64,000 bases of DNA, from contig NZ_JANBBF010000013.1 of NCBI RefSeq assembly GCF_024648885.1, positions 124,001-188,000 of the forward strand, read 5' to 3'. Source of the stretch: Prauserella salsuginis (GTDB lineage Bacteria > Actinomycetota > Actinomycetes > Mycobacteriales > Pseudonocardiaceae). The position numbers and the translations under genes are program-made. Below are positions 17,396-26,606 of this stretch, piece after piece. Numbering within the stretch: the stretch's first letter is position 1; each line of letters opens with the position of its first letter. A model generated the notes under the pieces. It ran no database searches. It was not told where the DNA came from and saw nothing but the letters and a program-made list of their open reading frames with translations.

Positions 17396-17866
17396 GTGAC
17401 CCCTTCCGATCCGCGCAGGCAACGCGCGTGGCGCATCGGCGCGTGGGCCGTGCTCGGGCTCGCGCTGCTGATCACACTCGAATGCGCCGTCCTGTCCGCG
17501 GGCGCGTGGGTCAATGACCGGGACATCGCCGAGAACCACGGGGCCGCGGTCGCGCAGGTCGAACAGGTCACCTGGGACCGCACCCTCATCCGCTTCGACA
17601 CCCCCGACGGCGAATCGCACAACCCCGACCTCGGCGTGCTGTACCCGGAGGGACTGAGCCAGGGACAGCTCGTGCGCGTCGAGTACGACACCACCGAACC
17701 GGACCTGGTGAAGGTCGCGGGCCGCACGTGGGTGCTCACGCTGCTGCCGACGGGCACGACGGCGCTGTTCACCTGGCTGGTCGCCGGGCCGCTGCTGTGG
17801 TTCCTCCGGCGGCAGGCGGGCGGCCGGATCATGCCGCGCCGCCGCCGTAGGCAGGCCGCGGCCTGA
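17396..17866 (+). CDS. DUF3592 membrane protein
   Basis: A 156-residue protein with an N-terminal membrane helix (about residues 14-36), an extracytoplasmic beta-rich DUF3592 segment (VEQVTWDRTLIRFDTPDGES, then VLYPEGLSQGQLVRVEYDTT), a second helix (about 120-142) and an Arg-rich tail MPRRRRRQ. It corresponds in position and type to Rv0556, between menD and the mannosyltransferase in mycobacteria. Function unknown. GTG 17396 has no Shine-Dalgarno; TAGGAT at 17382-17387 lies eight bases upstream, so a leaderless mRNA is likely. Confidence 0.8.
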   Translation: MTPSDPRRQRAWRIGAWAVLGLALLITLECAVLSAGAWVNDRDIAENHGAAVAQVEQVTWDRTLIRFDTPDGESHNPDLGVLYPEGLSQGQLVRVEYDTTEPDLVKVAGRTWVLTLLPTGTTALFTWLVAGPLLWFLRRQAGGRIMPRRRRRQAAA

Positions 17867-17965
17867 CCTGTCAGTCCCGGCCTGTCGCTCTCGGTCCTGT
17901 TACGCCGGTCCTCGCCTGCATCGCCGTGCCCGGCGCCGGGCACGCTCCGGCCGAGTGCCGCGCGG

Positions 17966-18793
17966 TCAGTCCTGGCAGCCCGACCACCAGGAGAGGACCT
18001 CGTCGGCCACGTCCGGTGCCGCCACGAGCACCCCGTCGAGCGGCAGGGTCGCACCGCTGCCGCGGCGGTCGAGCACCACGGCGCCCGCCTCCACGGCCAC
18101 CCCCAGCGCGCCCGCGACGTCCCATTCGCGGTACCCGTGCAGCACCGCGGCGACCGCGTGGCCGAGCGCGACCTGGGTGACGGCCAGCGCCGACGAGCCG
18201 AGCACGCGCGTGCCCGTGTGCGCGGCCGCGGCGCTCTCCAGGAACCCTGACAGGCCCGGCCACGCACTGCCGCCGCTCAGCTCCGTGCACACGATCGACC
18301 CCGCCGTGCGGGTGCGTCCCGGCACCCGCACGAGCGAGCCGTTGGCGCGTGCCCCACGTCCGCGTCCCGCGGTGTAGATCTGTCCGCGGTACGGATCCGC
18401 CACCACGCCGACGACCGGGCCGTCCGCGTCGACCAGCGCGAGACTGTAGGAACACCACGGGATGCCCGCCACATAGTTGGCGGTGCCGTCCACCGGATCG
18501 ACCACCCAGCGGTACTCGGCGTCCTCCGATCCCGTGTCGTCGCCGTACTCCTCGCCGACCACGGGGATGTCGGGAAACTCCGCCGCCAGCACCCGCCGGG
18601 TGTGCCGTTCCAGGGTGCGGTCGGTGTCGGTGACCCAGTCGAACGGCGATTCCTTCGTGGTCGGCCGTGCGCCGCGGCCCGCCGTCGCGGTGATCACGTC
18701 GGTGGCATCGGTGGCGAGCCTGCCCGCCACCTCCAGAGCCTGGGAGAGCAGGCCGGGGTCGACCGGGCGCAGCGTTCGGGACGAGAGGGTCAT
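17966..18793 (-). CDS. Inositol monophosphatase family phosphatase
   Basis: A 275-residue Mg2+-dependent phosphatase of the IMPase/SuhB/HisN fold. Metal-binding motifs are VVGEEYG (Glu ligand), [12 protein letters not shown] (DPxDGT) and [18 protein letters not shown] (WDxA, third Asp). Substrates in this superfamily include inositol-1-phosphate, histidinol phosphate, fructose-1,6-bisphosphate and PAP; the motif set alone does not decide. The neighbouring mannosyltransferases make a phosphoinositide link attractive but unproven. The ATG at 18793 starts a normal-length protein. Confidence 0.88.
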   Translation of the reverse strand: MTLSSRTLRPVDPGLLSQALEVAGRLATDATDVITATAGRGARPTTKESPFDWVTDTDRTLERHTRRVLAAEFPDIPVVGEEYGDDTGSEDAEYRWVVDPVDGTANYVAGIPWCSYSLALVDADGPVVGVVADPYRGQIYTAGRGRGARANGSLVRVPGRTRTAGSIVCTELSGGSAWPGLSGFLESAAAAHTGTRVLGSSALAVTQVALGHAVAAVLHGYREWDVAGALGVAVEAGAVVLDRRGSGATLPLDGVLVAAPDVADEVLSWWSGCQD

Positions 18794-19112
18794 GCCGCTT
18801 CAATGTGGCGGCCGCGAGTGTCCTGCATGCGACGTGCAGATGACACCCCGCTCGCGATCCGACGACGACTCGACCGGGGGAAGGGCGTGGGGAGCTCCCG
18901 CGGGAGCCCCCAAGGGCACCTTGGTGGCGTTGAACGCCACGAGGGTGCCCTTGGGGGCGTTGAACGCCCCGAATCTTCCCCTCGCGACTGCTCGCTCCCC
19001 TCTCGACGGCTCACTCCGGCGATACGGCACCGGCGACAGTGTTCGGCGACCGTTCCACGGCGCGTTACGCGCGGGTAGTGGGACGGCCGTCGGGGCAGGC
19101 GACGCTGGGGCC
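18794..19112. other. Divergent spacer with palindrome
   Basis: 318 bp between two divergently read genes. Besides promoters it contains palindrome copy 3, preceded by a small palindrome GGGAGCTCCC and followed by a partial echo of the loop (GTTGAACGCCCC). Confidence 0.6.
18906..18958. repeat. 53-bp palindromic element, copy 3
   Basis: Arms of 23 nt around the loop GTTGAAC. Compared with copies 1 and 2, the inner stem TTGC/GCAA has become TGGC/GCCA, so pairing is kept by changes on both sides. It lies upstream of both flanking genes and so is not a simple terminator. Confidence 0.88.
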
Positions 19113-20231
19113 GTGCGCGTTGCCATCGTCACCGAGAGCTTCCTGCCGCAGGTGAACGGCGTGACCAACTCCGTGCTGCGGGTCGTGGAGTACCTGACGG
19201 CCCGCGGTGACGACGTGCTGGTTGTCGCACCGGGTGCCGGACCGGAGGAGTACTGCGGTGCGCCCGTGGTGCGGGTGCCCGCGGTGGACCTGCCCGTGGT
19301 CAACACGTTGCCGGTGGGCGTTCCCACCCGAACCGTGCTGACGGCGCTGGCGGCCTTCGGCCCGGACGTGGTGCATCTGGCTTCGCCGTTCGTGGTGGGC
19401 GCGCGGGGGCTGGCGGCCGCCCGCAGGCTCGGCGTGCCGACGGTGGCGGTGTACCAGACCGACATTCCCGGGTTCGCCGAGGCGTACGGCCTCGGGCTCG
19501 GCGCCAGGGCGGCGTGGCGGTGGGTGCGCAGGCTGCACTCGCGGGCCGACCGCACGCTGGCGCCGTCGTCGGATTCGGCGCACCAGCTGCGGCTGCACGG
19601 CGTGCCGCGGGTGCACCGCTGGGGCAGGGGCGTCGACGTCGAACGGTTCGACCCGGCCCACGGCGACCCCGGCCTGCGCGCCGAGCTGGCACCCGGCGGC
19701 GAACTGCTCGTCGGCTTCGTCGGCAGGCTCGCCCCGGAGAAGGAGGTCGGCAGGCTGACCGCGCTGGCGGACGTTCCCGGGGTGCGGGTGGTGATCGTCG
19801 GGGACGGGCCCGAGCACGAGTCGCTGCGGGAGGCGCTGCCCGATGCGGCGTTCCTCGGGGTGCGGTACGGCGACGAGCTCGCCCGCATCTACGCGAGCCT
19901 CGACGTGTTCGTCCACACCGGACCGCACGAGACGTTCTGCCAGACCGTGCAGGAGGCGATGGCCTCCGGCCTGCCCGTGATCGCGCCCGCGGCGGGCGGC
20001 CCGCGCGACCTCGTCGACCACGGCCGAACGGGGTATCTGCTCCCTCCCGACCACGGCGCGTTCACCCGCGTGCTGCCCGGCGCGATCGACGACCTGCGGG
20101 ATCGGCGGCAGCGCACCCGGCTCGGCGAGGCGGGCCGGGCCGCGGTGCTCGGCCGCACGTGGCCCGCCGTCTGCCGGAAACTGACGGGCCATTACGACGC
20201 GGTTCGCGGCCAGATCCTGCGAGCCGCGTGA
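19113..20231 (+). CDS. mgtA: GT4 mannosyltransferase, MgtA-like
   Basis: A 372-residue GT-B glycosyltransferase of family 4. N-terminal acceptor domain: [20 protein letters not shown], the glycine-containing loop of GDP-mannose-dependent alpha-mannosyltransferases. C-terminal donor domain: [16 protein letters not shown] and the E-x7-E motif [18 protein letters not shown]. It matches MgtA (Rv0557), which mannosylates a glucuronosyl diacylglycerol or acts in lipomannan assembly, and it keeps the menD-DUF3592-mgtA order of mycobacteria. Start GTG 19113 gives the expected N-terminus, with no strong ribosome site. The precise acceptor is inferred. Confidence 0.87.
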   Translation: MRVAIVTESFLPQVNGVTNSVLRVVEYLTARGDDVLVVAPGAGPEEYCGAPVVRVPAVDLPVVNTLPVGVPTRTVLTALAAFGPDVVHLASPFVVGARGLAAARRLGVPTVAVYQTDIPGFAEAYGLGLGARAAWRWVRRLHSRADRTLAPSSDSAHQLRLHGVPRVHRWGRGVDVERFDPAHGDPGLRAELAPGGELLVGFVGRLAPEKEVGRLTALADVPGVRVVIVGDGPEHESLREALPDAAFLGVRYGDELARIYASLDVFVHTGPHETFCQTVQEAMASGLPVIAPAAGGPRDLVDHGRTGYLLPPDHGAFTRVLPGAIDDLRDRRQRTRLGEAGRAAVLGRTWPAVCRKLTGHYDAVRGQILRAA

Positions 20232-20244
20232 GGGCCGCCCGGGG

Positions 20245-21408
20245 ATGCGCGTGGTCGTGGCCGGTGGCAGCTGCCGGGAATTCGCAGCGGCAGGGTCGAG
20301 TCACATCGTCCAGCTCGCCAACTTCTACGGGCCACGCTCCGGCGGCCTGCGCACGGCGCTGCACCACCTCGGCGCGGGCTACGTCGCCAGCGGACATCGC
20401 GTGACGCTCGTCGTGCCGGGGCCGGGCCACGACGACACGACCCTGCCGAACGGGGTGCGCAGGCTGACGCTGCCCGCACCGCGGATCCCGGGCACCGGCG
20501 GCTACCGGGCCGTCGATCCGCTGCGGGTGCGTACGCTGCTGCGACAGCTCCAGCCGGACCTGCTGGAGGTGTCGGACCGGTTGACGTTGCGCGGCATGGG
20601 CGCGTGGGCACGGGAGCACCAGGTGCCGAGCGTGGTGATCTCACACGAACGACTCGACCGCCTGCTGCAACAGTTCCTGCTGCCGCGGCCGCTGGCCGAG
20701 CGGGTCGCCGACGCCGCGAACCGTCGCATGGCGCGTCACTACGACACCGTCGTGTGCACCACGACGTTCGCGCGCGGCGAGTTCGACCGCATCGGCGCAC
20801 CGAACGTGCGGCGCGTGCCGCTCGGCGTCGACCTGGCCACGTTCACCCCGGACCGGCGGGACGGCGAATGGCGGCGCGACCTGGCGGCGGGCGCCGACGC
20901 GCTCATCGTCCACTGCGGACGCCTGTCCCCCGAGAAGCACGTGGAACGCAGCGTGGACACGGTGGCCGAGCTGACCGAGTCGGGGGAGAACGTGCGGCTG
21001 GTGATCGCGGGGGACGGTCCGCGGCGGCGAGCTCTGGAACGCCGTGCGCGCGGGCTGCCCGTGCGGTTCCTCGGTCACCTCCCGCGGCGCGACGACGTGG
21101 CGCGGCTGCTGGCGAGCGCCGACGTGTCGCTCGCGCCGGGGCCACACGAGACGTTCGGGCTGGCCGCGCTGGAGGCGTTGGCGTCCGGCACGCCGGTGGT
21201 CGTGTCCGAGTCGTCGGCGCTGCGGGAGATCGTCGAACCGGGCTGCGGCGCCGCCGTGGCCGACCGCGCCTGCGCGTTCGCGGGCGCGGTGACCGGCCTG
21301 CTCGGCAGCCCGGAGCCGGTGCGCAGACGGCTGGCGAGGGCACGGGCCGAGGAGTTCACCTGGCCCCGCTCCGTCGACGGCATGCTGCGTGTCCTGACCT
21401 CCGCGTGA
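20245..21408 (+). CDS. Second GT4 glycosyltransferase
   Basis: A 387-residue GT-B glycosyltransferase. The start MRVVVAGGSCREFAAAGSSH is somewhat unusual before the acceptor-domain motif VQLANFYGPRSGGLRTALHH. The donor domain has IVHCGRLSPEKHVERSV, LVIAGDGPRRRALERRARGL and the E-x7-E motif HETFGLAALEALASGTPVV. It follows mgtA by 13 bp, so both are in one operon. The family is close to actinomycete alpha-mannosyl/glucosyltransferases acting on lipid acceptors; the exact sugar and acceptor cannot be read. The upstream residues before VQLANF may not belong to the native protein. Confidence 0.82.
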   Translation: MRVVVAGGSCREFAAAGSSHIVQLANFYGPRSGGLRTALHHLGAGYVASGHRVTLVVPGPGHDDTTLPNGVRRLTLPAPRIPGTGGYRAVDPLRVRTLLRQLQPDLLEVSDRLTLRGMGAWAREHQVPSVVISHERLDRLLQQFLLPRPLAERVADAANRRMARHYDTVVCTTTFARGEFDRIGAPNVRRVPLGVDLATFTPDRRDGEWRRDLAAGADALIVHCGRLSPEKHVERSVDTVAELTESGENVRLVIAGDGPRRRALERRARGLPVRFLGHLPRRDDVARLLASADVSLAPGPHETFGLAALEALASGTPVVVSESSALREIVEPGCGAAVADRACAFAGAVTGLLGSPEPVRRRLARARAEEFTWPRSVDGMLRVLTSA

Positions 21409-21582
21409 GGCGCGACCGGTGGTCTGAGCGGTGGTCCGACTGGTGGGCTGATCGAGTGGTGCGGGCCGCGCCGCGGAACGTGCCTCCGGAACAGCCGTCG
21501 AAGGTACGGCAGGTGGGTACGCGGCCCGTGTGGTTCCGGTCGCGATATCCGGTATTCCGGCCCCGGTCGGTCAGCGTTCCGT

Positions 21583-21588
21583 TACGCT
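21583..21588 (+). promoter_or_regulatory. Possible -10 box of the ESX cassette
   Basis: TACGCT in the 224-bp gap before the ESX cassette, about 45 bp upstream of its first start codon. A convincing -35 box is not seen. Confidence 0.35.
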
Positions 21589-21632
21589 GGGCCGCCGCAC
21601 GACCTGACGTGAACAACGGGGGAGGGTCCGTC

Positions 21633-22127
21633 ATGGCCGAGGGCGACAACGTGGGCGCCGCTGCGTTCGCCGGCGCCGAAGCCAGTGCGAGCGGCAGCAC
21701 CAAGGACGGCGGGTTCTGGGATCAAGCGACTTTCGCGGTCAAGGGCGCCAAGGGCACCGCGACCGCCGACGGCTGGGCGATGGGCGCAGTGACCTCGGGA
21801 GCGGTCGCCGGGGGATTCATGATGGACCCGGAGACCGCCGAAGGCATGGTCCGCAAAGGCAAGTGGATCGCGAACCAGATGCGTGAAAATTATCAACGAG
21901 CCGGGACACTGATCCACAGCGACCCGCCCGCCACGGACACGGCCAGCCTGGCGTTTCAGTCGGTTGCACGGGGGATGTTCGAGCTGGGCTCGGATGCGCT
22001 GAAGGCCCAGTGGCAGCGCTATACCGATATCGCCGAGAAGCTGCAGAAGGCGCTTGACGTGTACCACGAGGTGGACGAGCAGGCGGGTAAGGACGCGAAG
22101 AAGTCCAGTGGAGGGATGTTCGGTTGA
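21633..22127 (+). CDS. Helical protein of an ESX (type VII secretion) cassette
   Basis: A 164-residue protein with no domain I can name. After a Gly/Ala/Ser-rich start it has a glycine-rich hydrophobic patch (GAVTSGAVAGGFMMDPE) and a long C-terminal helix (residues 103-155). That helix ends in YHEVD (Y144-D148), which fits the YxxxD/E secretion signal of type VII substrates. ATG 21633 follows GGGGGAGGG. Its stop overlaps the start of the DUF3558 lipoprotein gene (TTGA). With the WXG/PPE-like and EspG genes downstream it is probably a secreted partner protein; that is inference from context and the signal. Confidence 0.6.
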   Translation: MAEGDNVGAAAFAGAEASASGSTKDGGFWDQATFAVKGAKGTATADGWAMGAVTSGAVAGGFMMDPETAEGMVRKGKWIANQMRENYQRAGTLIHSDPPATDTASLAFQSVARGMFELGSDALKAQWQRYTDIAEKLQKALDVYHEVDEQAGKDAKKSSGGMFG

Positions 22128-22771
22128 GGTACCTGGTCAGGTCCGCGGCGTTGGCCGCCGTGGCGATGGTGGCGACGGCGTGTTCGGGCGGTGAGTCCAA
22201 CGGCCAGGCGCAGCCCGAGCCCTCCAGTCCCTCCTCGACCGCGTCCGCCGCACCGAGCAGTGCTGCGGACGGCGGCCAGGAACTGCCGCACAGCGGTGCG
22301 CCTGCCGTCACGAACCCGCTTCCGAAGTCTGTCCTCGACGGTGATCCGTGTACCGATGCGCTGACGAAGGCGCAGGCCAAGAATTTCTTCGGCGACGCAG
22401 TCACGAGCAAGGATGATGATTCGCAGGACCTTGGGCCGGGATGTAGCTGGTCGAATGACGACGCTATGGCGGGGTTCACGCTGAACTACGACGTCAATGT
22501 TGGCCAAGGGTTGAGCGCGGTGTACGCCAATAGCAAACCAAAGGTGGACAACTTCGCCGAGATCGGTCCGATCGGAGGCTTTCCCGCGGCCCAGTACTGG
22601 GATGACGGGCAGAAGCGCAACTGCAATACGTTCGTCGGTTTGGCTGACGAGTACGGCCTGGTCATGAGCCTGACCATCGGAACTGATAGCGCTGAACAAG
22701 GCGACGATCCGTGCGAGGCTGCGCGCACCGTGATGGATCGGGTCGTGGGCAATCTGAAGGCGAAAGCCTGA
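22124..22771 (+). CDS. DUF3558 lipoprotein
   Basis: A 215-residue secreted lipoprotein. The signal peptide MRYLVRSAALAAVAMVATAC ends at the lipobox cysteine C20. After a Ser/Pro/Ala linker comes a DUF3558 domain: DGDPCTDALTKAQAKNFFG, DLGPGCSWSNDDAMAGFTL, NTFVGLADEYGLVMSLTIG and DDPCEAARTVMDRVVGNLK, with the paired cysteines typical of the family. The start is TTG, overlapping the upstream stop (TTGA) and preceded by GGAGGG, so translation is coupled. DUF3558 lipoproteins often sit beside ESX substrates in Pseudonocardiaceae; function unknown. Confidence 0.85.
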   Translation: MRYLVRSAALAAVAMVATACSGGESNGQAQPEPSSPSSTASAAPSSAADGGQELPHSGAPAVTNPLPKSVLDGDPCTDALTKAQAKNFFGDAVTSKDDDSQDLGPGCSWSNDDAMAGFTLNYDVNVGQGLSAVYANSKPKVDNFAEIGPIGGFPAAQYWDDGQKRNCNTFVGLADEYGLVMSLTIGTDSAEQGDDPCEAARTVMDRVVGNLKAKA

Positions 22772-22851
22772 ACCGTACGAATCTGGCATGATGCCGCGTA
22801 GTGAGGATTGCCGCGGGACGTAGCAGGACTGCGGGGCACAGGGGGAACACG

Positions 22852-24264
22852 ATGGGGAAGTTGTTCGGACCCCAGGACGAGTTGGCCGACCAGAAGGCGA
22901 AGATCCTGCTGGAGCAGGTCAACCCGTTCTCGGGGTCGATGGACCTGCACGAGCTGGTGCGCCGTGTCCGCGAGGGGGACGCGGCGAAGTGGCAGACCAC
23001 GGCCGAGGAGATGTTCGGCGTCGCAGCCGGCAACGAGGAGGCCGCCAACGCGGGGCGGGAGATGCTCCAGTCGTTGGAGAGCTCCTGGTCCGGGGAAGGC
23101 GCCGACGCCGCCTCCCAGGCCATCGGTTCCAGCATCAAGGTGACGCAGGACGCGGCCGACATCTACCAGCGCAACTCTGACCACCTCGGAACGAACTCGG
23201 GGCAGTTCGAGGACATCAAGAACCGGCTTCCCGACGTGCCGGCCAAGGAGCCCGAGACGGGCGCCTGGGACACCATCACGCCATGGGACACCGACGCCGA
23301 GGACGCGGCCAACAAGTACAAGGCCGACGTCGAGGCCGCCCGGTCGATGTACTCCGGCTACGAGGGCAATATCCACCGGTCCGCCTACGACATGCAGGCC
23401 GACTTCGGGCAGATGAAGGACCTCGGCGGCGACTTCGGGTCCATGGAGCGTGGCGGCTCCGACTCCGGCTCCGACTCGGGCTCGGGAGTCATCGACATTC
23501 CGGGCTCCGGTGAAGGCGGCGACACGAGTCGTCCCGGCGGTTACGACGGTTCGGTCGGCGGTGGTCCGGAGCGGGGTGGCACGTCCGTCCCGCCCGGTGG
23601 CGGATACCAGTCGCCGACCGGCCCGAACTCGCCGAACGACAACACCGGCACCTCCGGCTACACGCCGCCGAGCACGGTGACCCCGCCCGCGGCGAACTAT
23701 CCGTCCCCGAACGCCCCCGGCGGTGCGCCGGGCAACACCGGTTTCGGCCCGAACGGTGGCGGCCCCGGCACGGGCTTCGGCCCGACAGGGTTCGGCCCGA
23801 GGGGCACACCGGGAACGAGTGGGTTCGGCCCCGGCGGTTCGTCGAGCGGAGGCGCGGGCGGACGGTTCTCGGCGCCCGGCATGGGACGCGCGGGCGGCTA
23901 TTCCGGTGGCGCGGGTGGCTACTCCGGCGCAGGCGCCGGAGGTGGCGGCGGCGCGCCCGGCTCCGGTGCGGCACCGGGTTCGGGCAAGATGACCGGCGCG
24001 TCCCCCGGCGGCTTCGGCCCGACCGGTTCCGGCGGGGCGGCCGCCGCGGGCGGTGGTTCGGGTGCCGGCGCCGGTGGTCGTGGCGGCGGAATGATGGGCG
24101 GCATGGGCGGCGCGGGCCGCGGCGGCCAGGGCGGCGACGACGAGGAACACCAGCGCAAGTACCTCGCCGACACCGACGAGGCGTTCACGCTGACCGACGA
24201 GGGCGAGGTACTGCGCGACCCGGTCACGGGCCACGTCGTCACCCCGCCCACCATCGGCGAGTGA
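22852..24264 (+). CDS. WXG/PPE-like ESX substrate with Gly/Pro-rich tail
   Basis: A 470-residue protein. The N-terminal ~195 residues are helical with the turn motif WSG (W79-G81) inside LESSWSGEGADAASQAIGSS and a possible YxxxE signal (YSGYE). From about residue 205 to 425 it is Gly/Pro/Ser/Thr-rich (repeats of FGPNGGG, TGFGP). The last 40 residues are conserved in type: EEHQRKYLADTDEAFTLTDE then GHVVTPPTIGE. This is the build of actinomycete PPE/WXG100-like secreted proteins. ATG 22852 has GGGGGA upstream. EspG follows after 6 bp, which fits a chaperone-substrate pair. Confidence 0.8.
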   Translation: MGKLFGPQDELADQKAKILLEQVNPFSGSMDLHELVRRVREGDAAKWQTTAEEMFGVAAGNEEAANAGREMLQSLESSWSGEGADAASQAIGSSIKVTQDAADIYQRNSDHLGTNSGQFEDIKNRLPDVPAKEPETGAWDTITPWDTDAEDAANKYKADVEAARSMYSGYEGNIHRSAYDMQADFGQMKDLGGDFGSMERGGSDSGSDSGSGVIDIPGSGEGGDTSRPGGYDGSVGGGPERGGTSVPPGGGYQSPTGPNSPNDNTGTSGYTPPSTVTPPAANYPSPNAPGGAPGNTGFGPNGGGPGTGFGPTGFGPRGTPGTSGFGPGGSSSGGAGGRFSAPGMGRAGGYSGGAGGYSGAGAGGGGGAPGSGAAPGSGKMTGASPGGFGPTGSGGAAAAGGGSGAGAGGRGGGMMGGMGGAGRGGQGGDDEEHQRKYLADTDEAFTLTDEGEVLRDPVTGHVVTPPTIGE

Positions 24265-24270
24265 CCCGGC

Positions 24271-25008
24271 ATGGCCGTATTGCACCGCCCCGTCGTGATT
24301 CGGCGGGAGACCCTGCTGCGCGTGTGGGAACTCGAAGGGCTCGGCGACACCCACCCGGTTCTCGGCGCGCGCACGAAGTACGTGCCCATGGATCTCACGG
24401 GCGAGACGAACCGCGAATGCTTCCGCGTGCTGGAAGAACTGGGACTCGCCGAGGGTGAAACGCCCACCCGGGAATTCCGCGTCGCACTGCGGGTGCTCAA
24501 TTCACCGATCCGGGACCTGTACTGCTACAGCGAAACCGCCCGCGGGAAAGTCCGGTTCGCCGCCGCGTCCGGCGGTGGCGTGACCGTCGGGGTGCAAGTG
24601 GACGGTGACCTGGTGACGCTCGCGACCGCCGGCGAGAACGACCTGATCGACGGTTTTCTCTCCGAGCTTCCCGAATTCCGGCCCGCGTCGATCCCACCGC
24701 TGCACACCACGAAACAGGATTTCGCGCAGCGCGACGAGAACCACGACATGTTCGCCGCGAAACAGAGCCCGGAAAAGCAGCTCGAGGACGCGATGAAGGC
24801 ACCGCGGCTGGGCGTGCACCAGGTGTACGTCGGGGGCCGCATGTCCGACGGCCGCTACCGCAGCAGTAAACCGTTCACCGTCATCGACATCCGGGATCGG
24901 GGACGTGTCGTCACGTTCGCCGACCCCGGCGGTGGACTCCACTGCCTGCCGGGCGATGCCGGCACGTTGACGAAAACGTTCCTGGCGACCTGGCAGTCGC
25001 TGCCCTGA
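24271..25008 (+). CDS. EspG-like ESX chaperone
   Basis: A 245-residue EspG-family protein (ESX secretion-associated). Mycobacterial EspG binds the tip of PPE proteins and keeps them soluble before export. Here the usual pattern is seen: VLHRPVVIRRETLLRVWELE at the start, a middle domain with FRVALRVLNSPIRDLYCYSE and VQVDGDLVTLATAGENDLID, and a C-terminal part GVHQVYVGGRMSDGRYRSSK plus DIRDRGRVVTFADPGGGLHC. It lies 6 bp after the WXG/PPE-like gene, its presumed client. No core ESX machinery (EccB-E) is in the window. Confidence 0.87.
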   Translation: MAVLHRPVVIRRETLLRVWELEGLGDTHPVLGARTKYVPMDLTGETNRECFRVLEELGLAEGETPTREFRVALRVLNSPIRDLYCYSETARGKVRFAAASGGGVTVGVQVDGDLVTLATAGENDLIDGFLSELPEFRPASIPPLHTTKQDFAQRDENHDMFAAKQSPEKQLEDAMKAPRLGVHQVYVGGRMSDGRYRSSKPFTVIDIRDRGRVVTFADPGGGLHCLPGDAGTLTKTFLATWQSLP

Positions 25009-25017
25009 CCGGGAGGT

Positions 25018-25047
25018 CGGACCTCGGCGGCGGGGCCGCCGGGTCCG
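25018..25047. terminator. Bidirectional hairpin between espG-like and qsdC genes
   Basis: CGGACC-T-CGGCGGC pairs with GCCGCCG-GGTCCG around GGG, leaving one bulged T. It lies nine bases after the EspG stop and before the convergent qsdC end. Confidence 0.6.
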
Positions 25048-25067
25048 TGCCACGGTCCTCGGGGACG

Positions 25068-26606
25068 TCACCGCAGGGGATCGCCCCATTCGACGTCCTT
25101 GCGCAACCGGTCCTTGATCAGCTTGCCGCCGGGGTTCCGCGGCAACGGCTGGTCGGAGACCACCACGTATTGCGGGATCTTGAACTCGGCCAGCTGCTCG
25201 CGGCAGTGTTCGATGACCGCGTCGACGTCGATCCGCTCACCGCTGCCGTGGATCACCGCGCCGACCTTCTCACCCATCACCTCGTCGGCCACGGCGACCA
25301 CGGCGGCCTCGGCGACGCCGGGTGCGGCCGCCAGCGCGGCCTCGACCTCGATGCTGGAGATGTTCTCGCCGCCCCGGTTGATGATGTCCTTGATCCGGTC
25401 GACGATGTGCACGCGTCCCGCGTCGTCGACTCGGACGACGTCGCCGGTGTGCAGCCAACCGTCCACAATGGTCGCCGCATCGGCTTCGGGGCGATTCCAG
25501 TAGCCACGGGTCACGTTGGCGCCGCGCACCACCAGTTCGCCCACCGTGGGGTCGTCGCCGACGGGTGCGATGCCCAGTCGGACCGATGGGACCGCGTACC
25601 CCACCGAGTCGGCGTGATCGACCGCTTCGTTATCGGGCAGGATCGTCATGAGCGACGCCGTCTCGGTCATGCCGTACCCGTTGAACACCTGCGCGCCGGG
25701 GAACGCCCGCTTGAGCGAGGCCACCAGCGAGGGTTCGATCGGCGCACCGCCGTAACCGACCCAGCGCACGCCCGAGACGTCCGCGCCGGCGAACGCATCG
25801 TGCCGCAGCGCCAACGCGTACACCGCTGGCACGGTGACCAGCAGCGAGATGCGTTCCTCCGACACGGCGGAGATCAGCTCCCCGACGTCCAGCGACGGCA
25901 TGATGACCGCGGTGCCGCCGAGGTGGACGGCGGTCAGCAACTGCGAGTTGCAGCCCGTCACGTGGAACAGCGGCACCGAGATCAGCGTCCGCAGTTCCTC
26001 GCCCACGTCGCGTGGGACGCCGAGGCCGCGAGCCATGTTCTCGGCGTTGGTCACGAACGCCTCGTGTGTGGTCGGCACTCCCTTGGGCTTGCCGGTCGTG
26101 CCGGAGGTGTAGAACAACGCGGCCACGTCGTCGGCCGTCGCATACTCGGTGACGTACGGTTCGCCGTCCGGCAGCGGCACATCGCCTGCGAGGTCCACCG
26201 CCGTTCCGGAGTCGGACAGGATGAAGTCGACCTCCGGCTGCGCCGAACGCGTGTTGACAGCGACCGCCACGGCGCCCGCCATCACCGCTCCCCAGAACGC
26301 CAGCACCCAGTTCGTGCCTGCCGCGTAGCGAACCGCCACGCGGTCACCCGGGCCGACACCGCGCGCCCGCAGTCCTCCGGACACGCGGGATGCGCGGTCC
26401 CACAACTGCCGGTAGGTCAGCCGCTCCGCGCCCAGCTCCACCACGGCCTCGCTGTCCGGGCGCGTGTCGACCTGCGCCCTGAGCAGGTCGAGCAGGGTCG
26501 CCGGCAGGTCGTCGTAGTGCGGCTCACCGTCGCGCCGCGACACACCGTCGGTCGGGAACGGGTTGTGGCTGCGTGGAATCTCGATCACTGCCGGACGGGT
26601 AGTCAT
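25068..26606 (-). CDS. qsdC: Acyl-CoA ligase of the qsd locus
   Basis: A 512-residue ANL-family acyl-CoA ligase. P-loop AALFYTSGTTGKPKG, adenine loop FNGYGMTETASLMTI, hinge WLHTGDVVRVDDAGRVHIVD and the catalytic lysine in PRNPGGKLIKDRLR are all intact. In Rhodococcus erythropolis a fatty acyl-CoA ligase (QsdC) is encoded with the lactonase QsdA and activates the hydroxy acid released from the lactone. The adjacent phosphotriesterase-like gene and divergent QsdR-type regulator here give the same set. The start at 26606 follows GAGGAGGG; an ATG at 26639 is possible but lacks a ribosome site. It reads after qsdA with a 114-bp gap. Confidence 0.82.
   Translation of the reverse strand: MTTRPAVIEIPRSHNPFPTDGVSRRDGEPHYDDLPATLLDLLRAQVDTRPDSEAVVELGAERLTYRQLWDRASRVSGGLRARGVGPGDRVAVRYAAGTNWVLAFWGAVMAGAVAVAVNTRSAQPEVDFILSDSGTAVDLAGDVPLPDGEPYVTEYATADDVAALFYTSGTTGKPKGVPTTHEAFVTNAENMARGLGVPRDVGEELRTLISVPLFHVTGCNSQLLTAVHLGGTAVIMPSLDVGELISAVSEERISLLVTVPAVYALALRHDAFAGADVSGVRWVGYGGAPIEPSLVASLKRAFPGAQVFNGYGMTETASLMTILPDNEAVDHADSVGYAVPSVRLGIAPVGDDPTVGELVVRGANVTRGYWNRPEADAATIVDGWLHTGDVVRVDDAGRVHIVDRIKDIINRGGENISSIEVEAALAAAPGVAEAAVVAVADEVMGEKVGAVIHGSGERIDVDAVIEHCREQLAEFKIPQYVVVSDQPLPRNPGGKLIKDRLRKDVEWGDPLR

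Noticed and set aside
14467-18267. 1266-codon open frame on the minus strand covering menB and the reverse of menD
   Set aside because: Only the menB part (to 15390) has conserved sequence. The rest is Arg/Gly/Ala-rich antisense of menD and its surroundings, as expected in GC-rich DNA.
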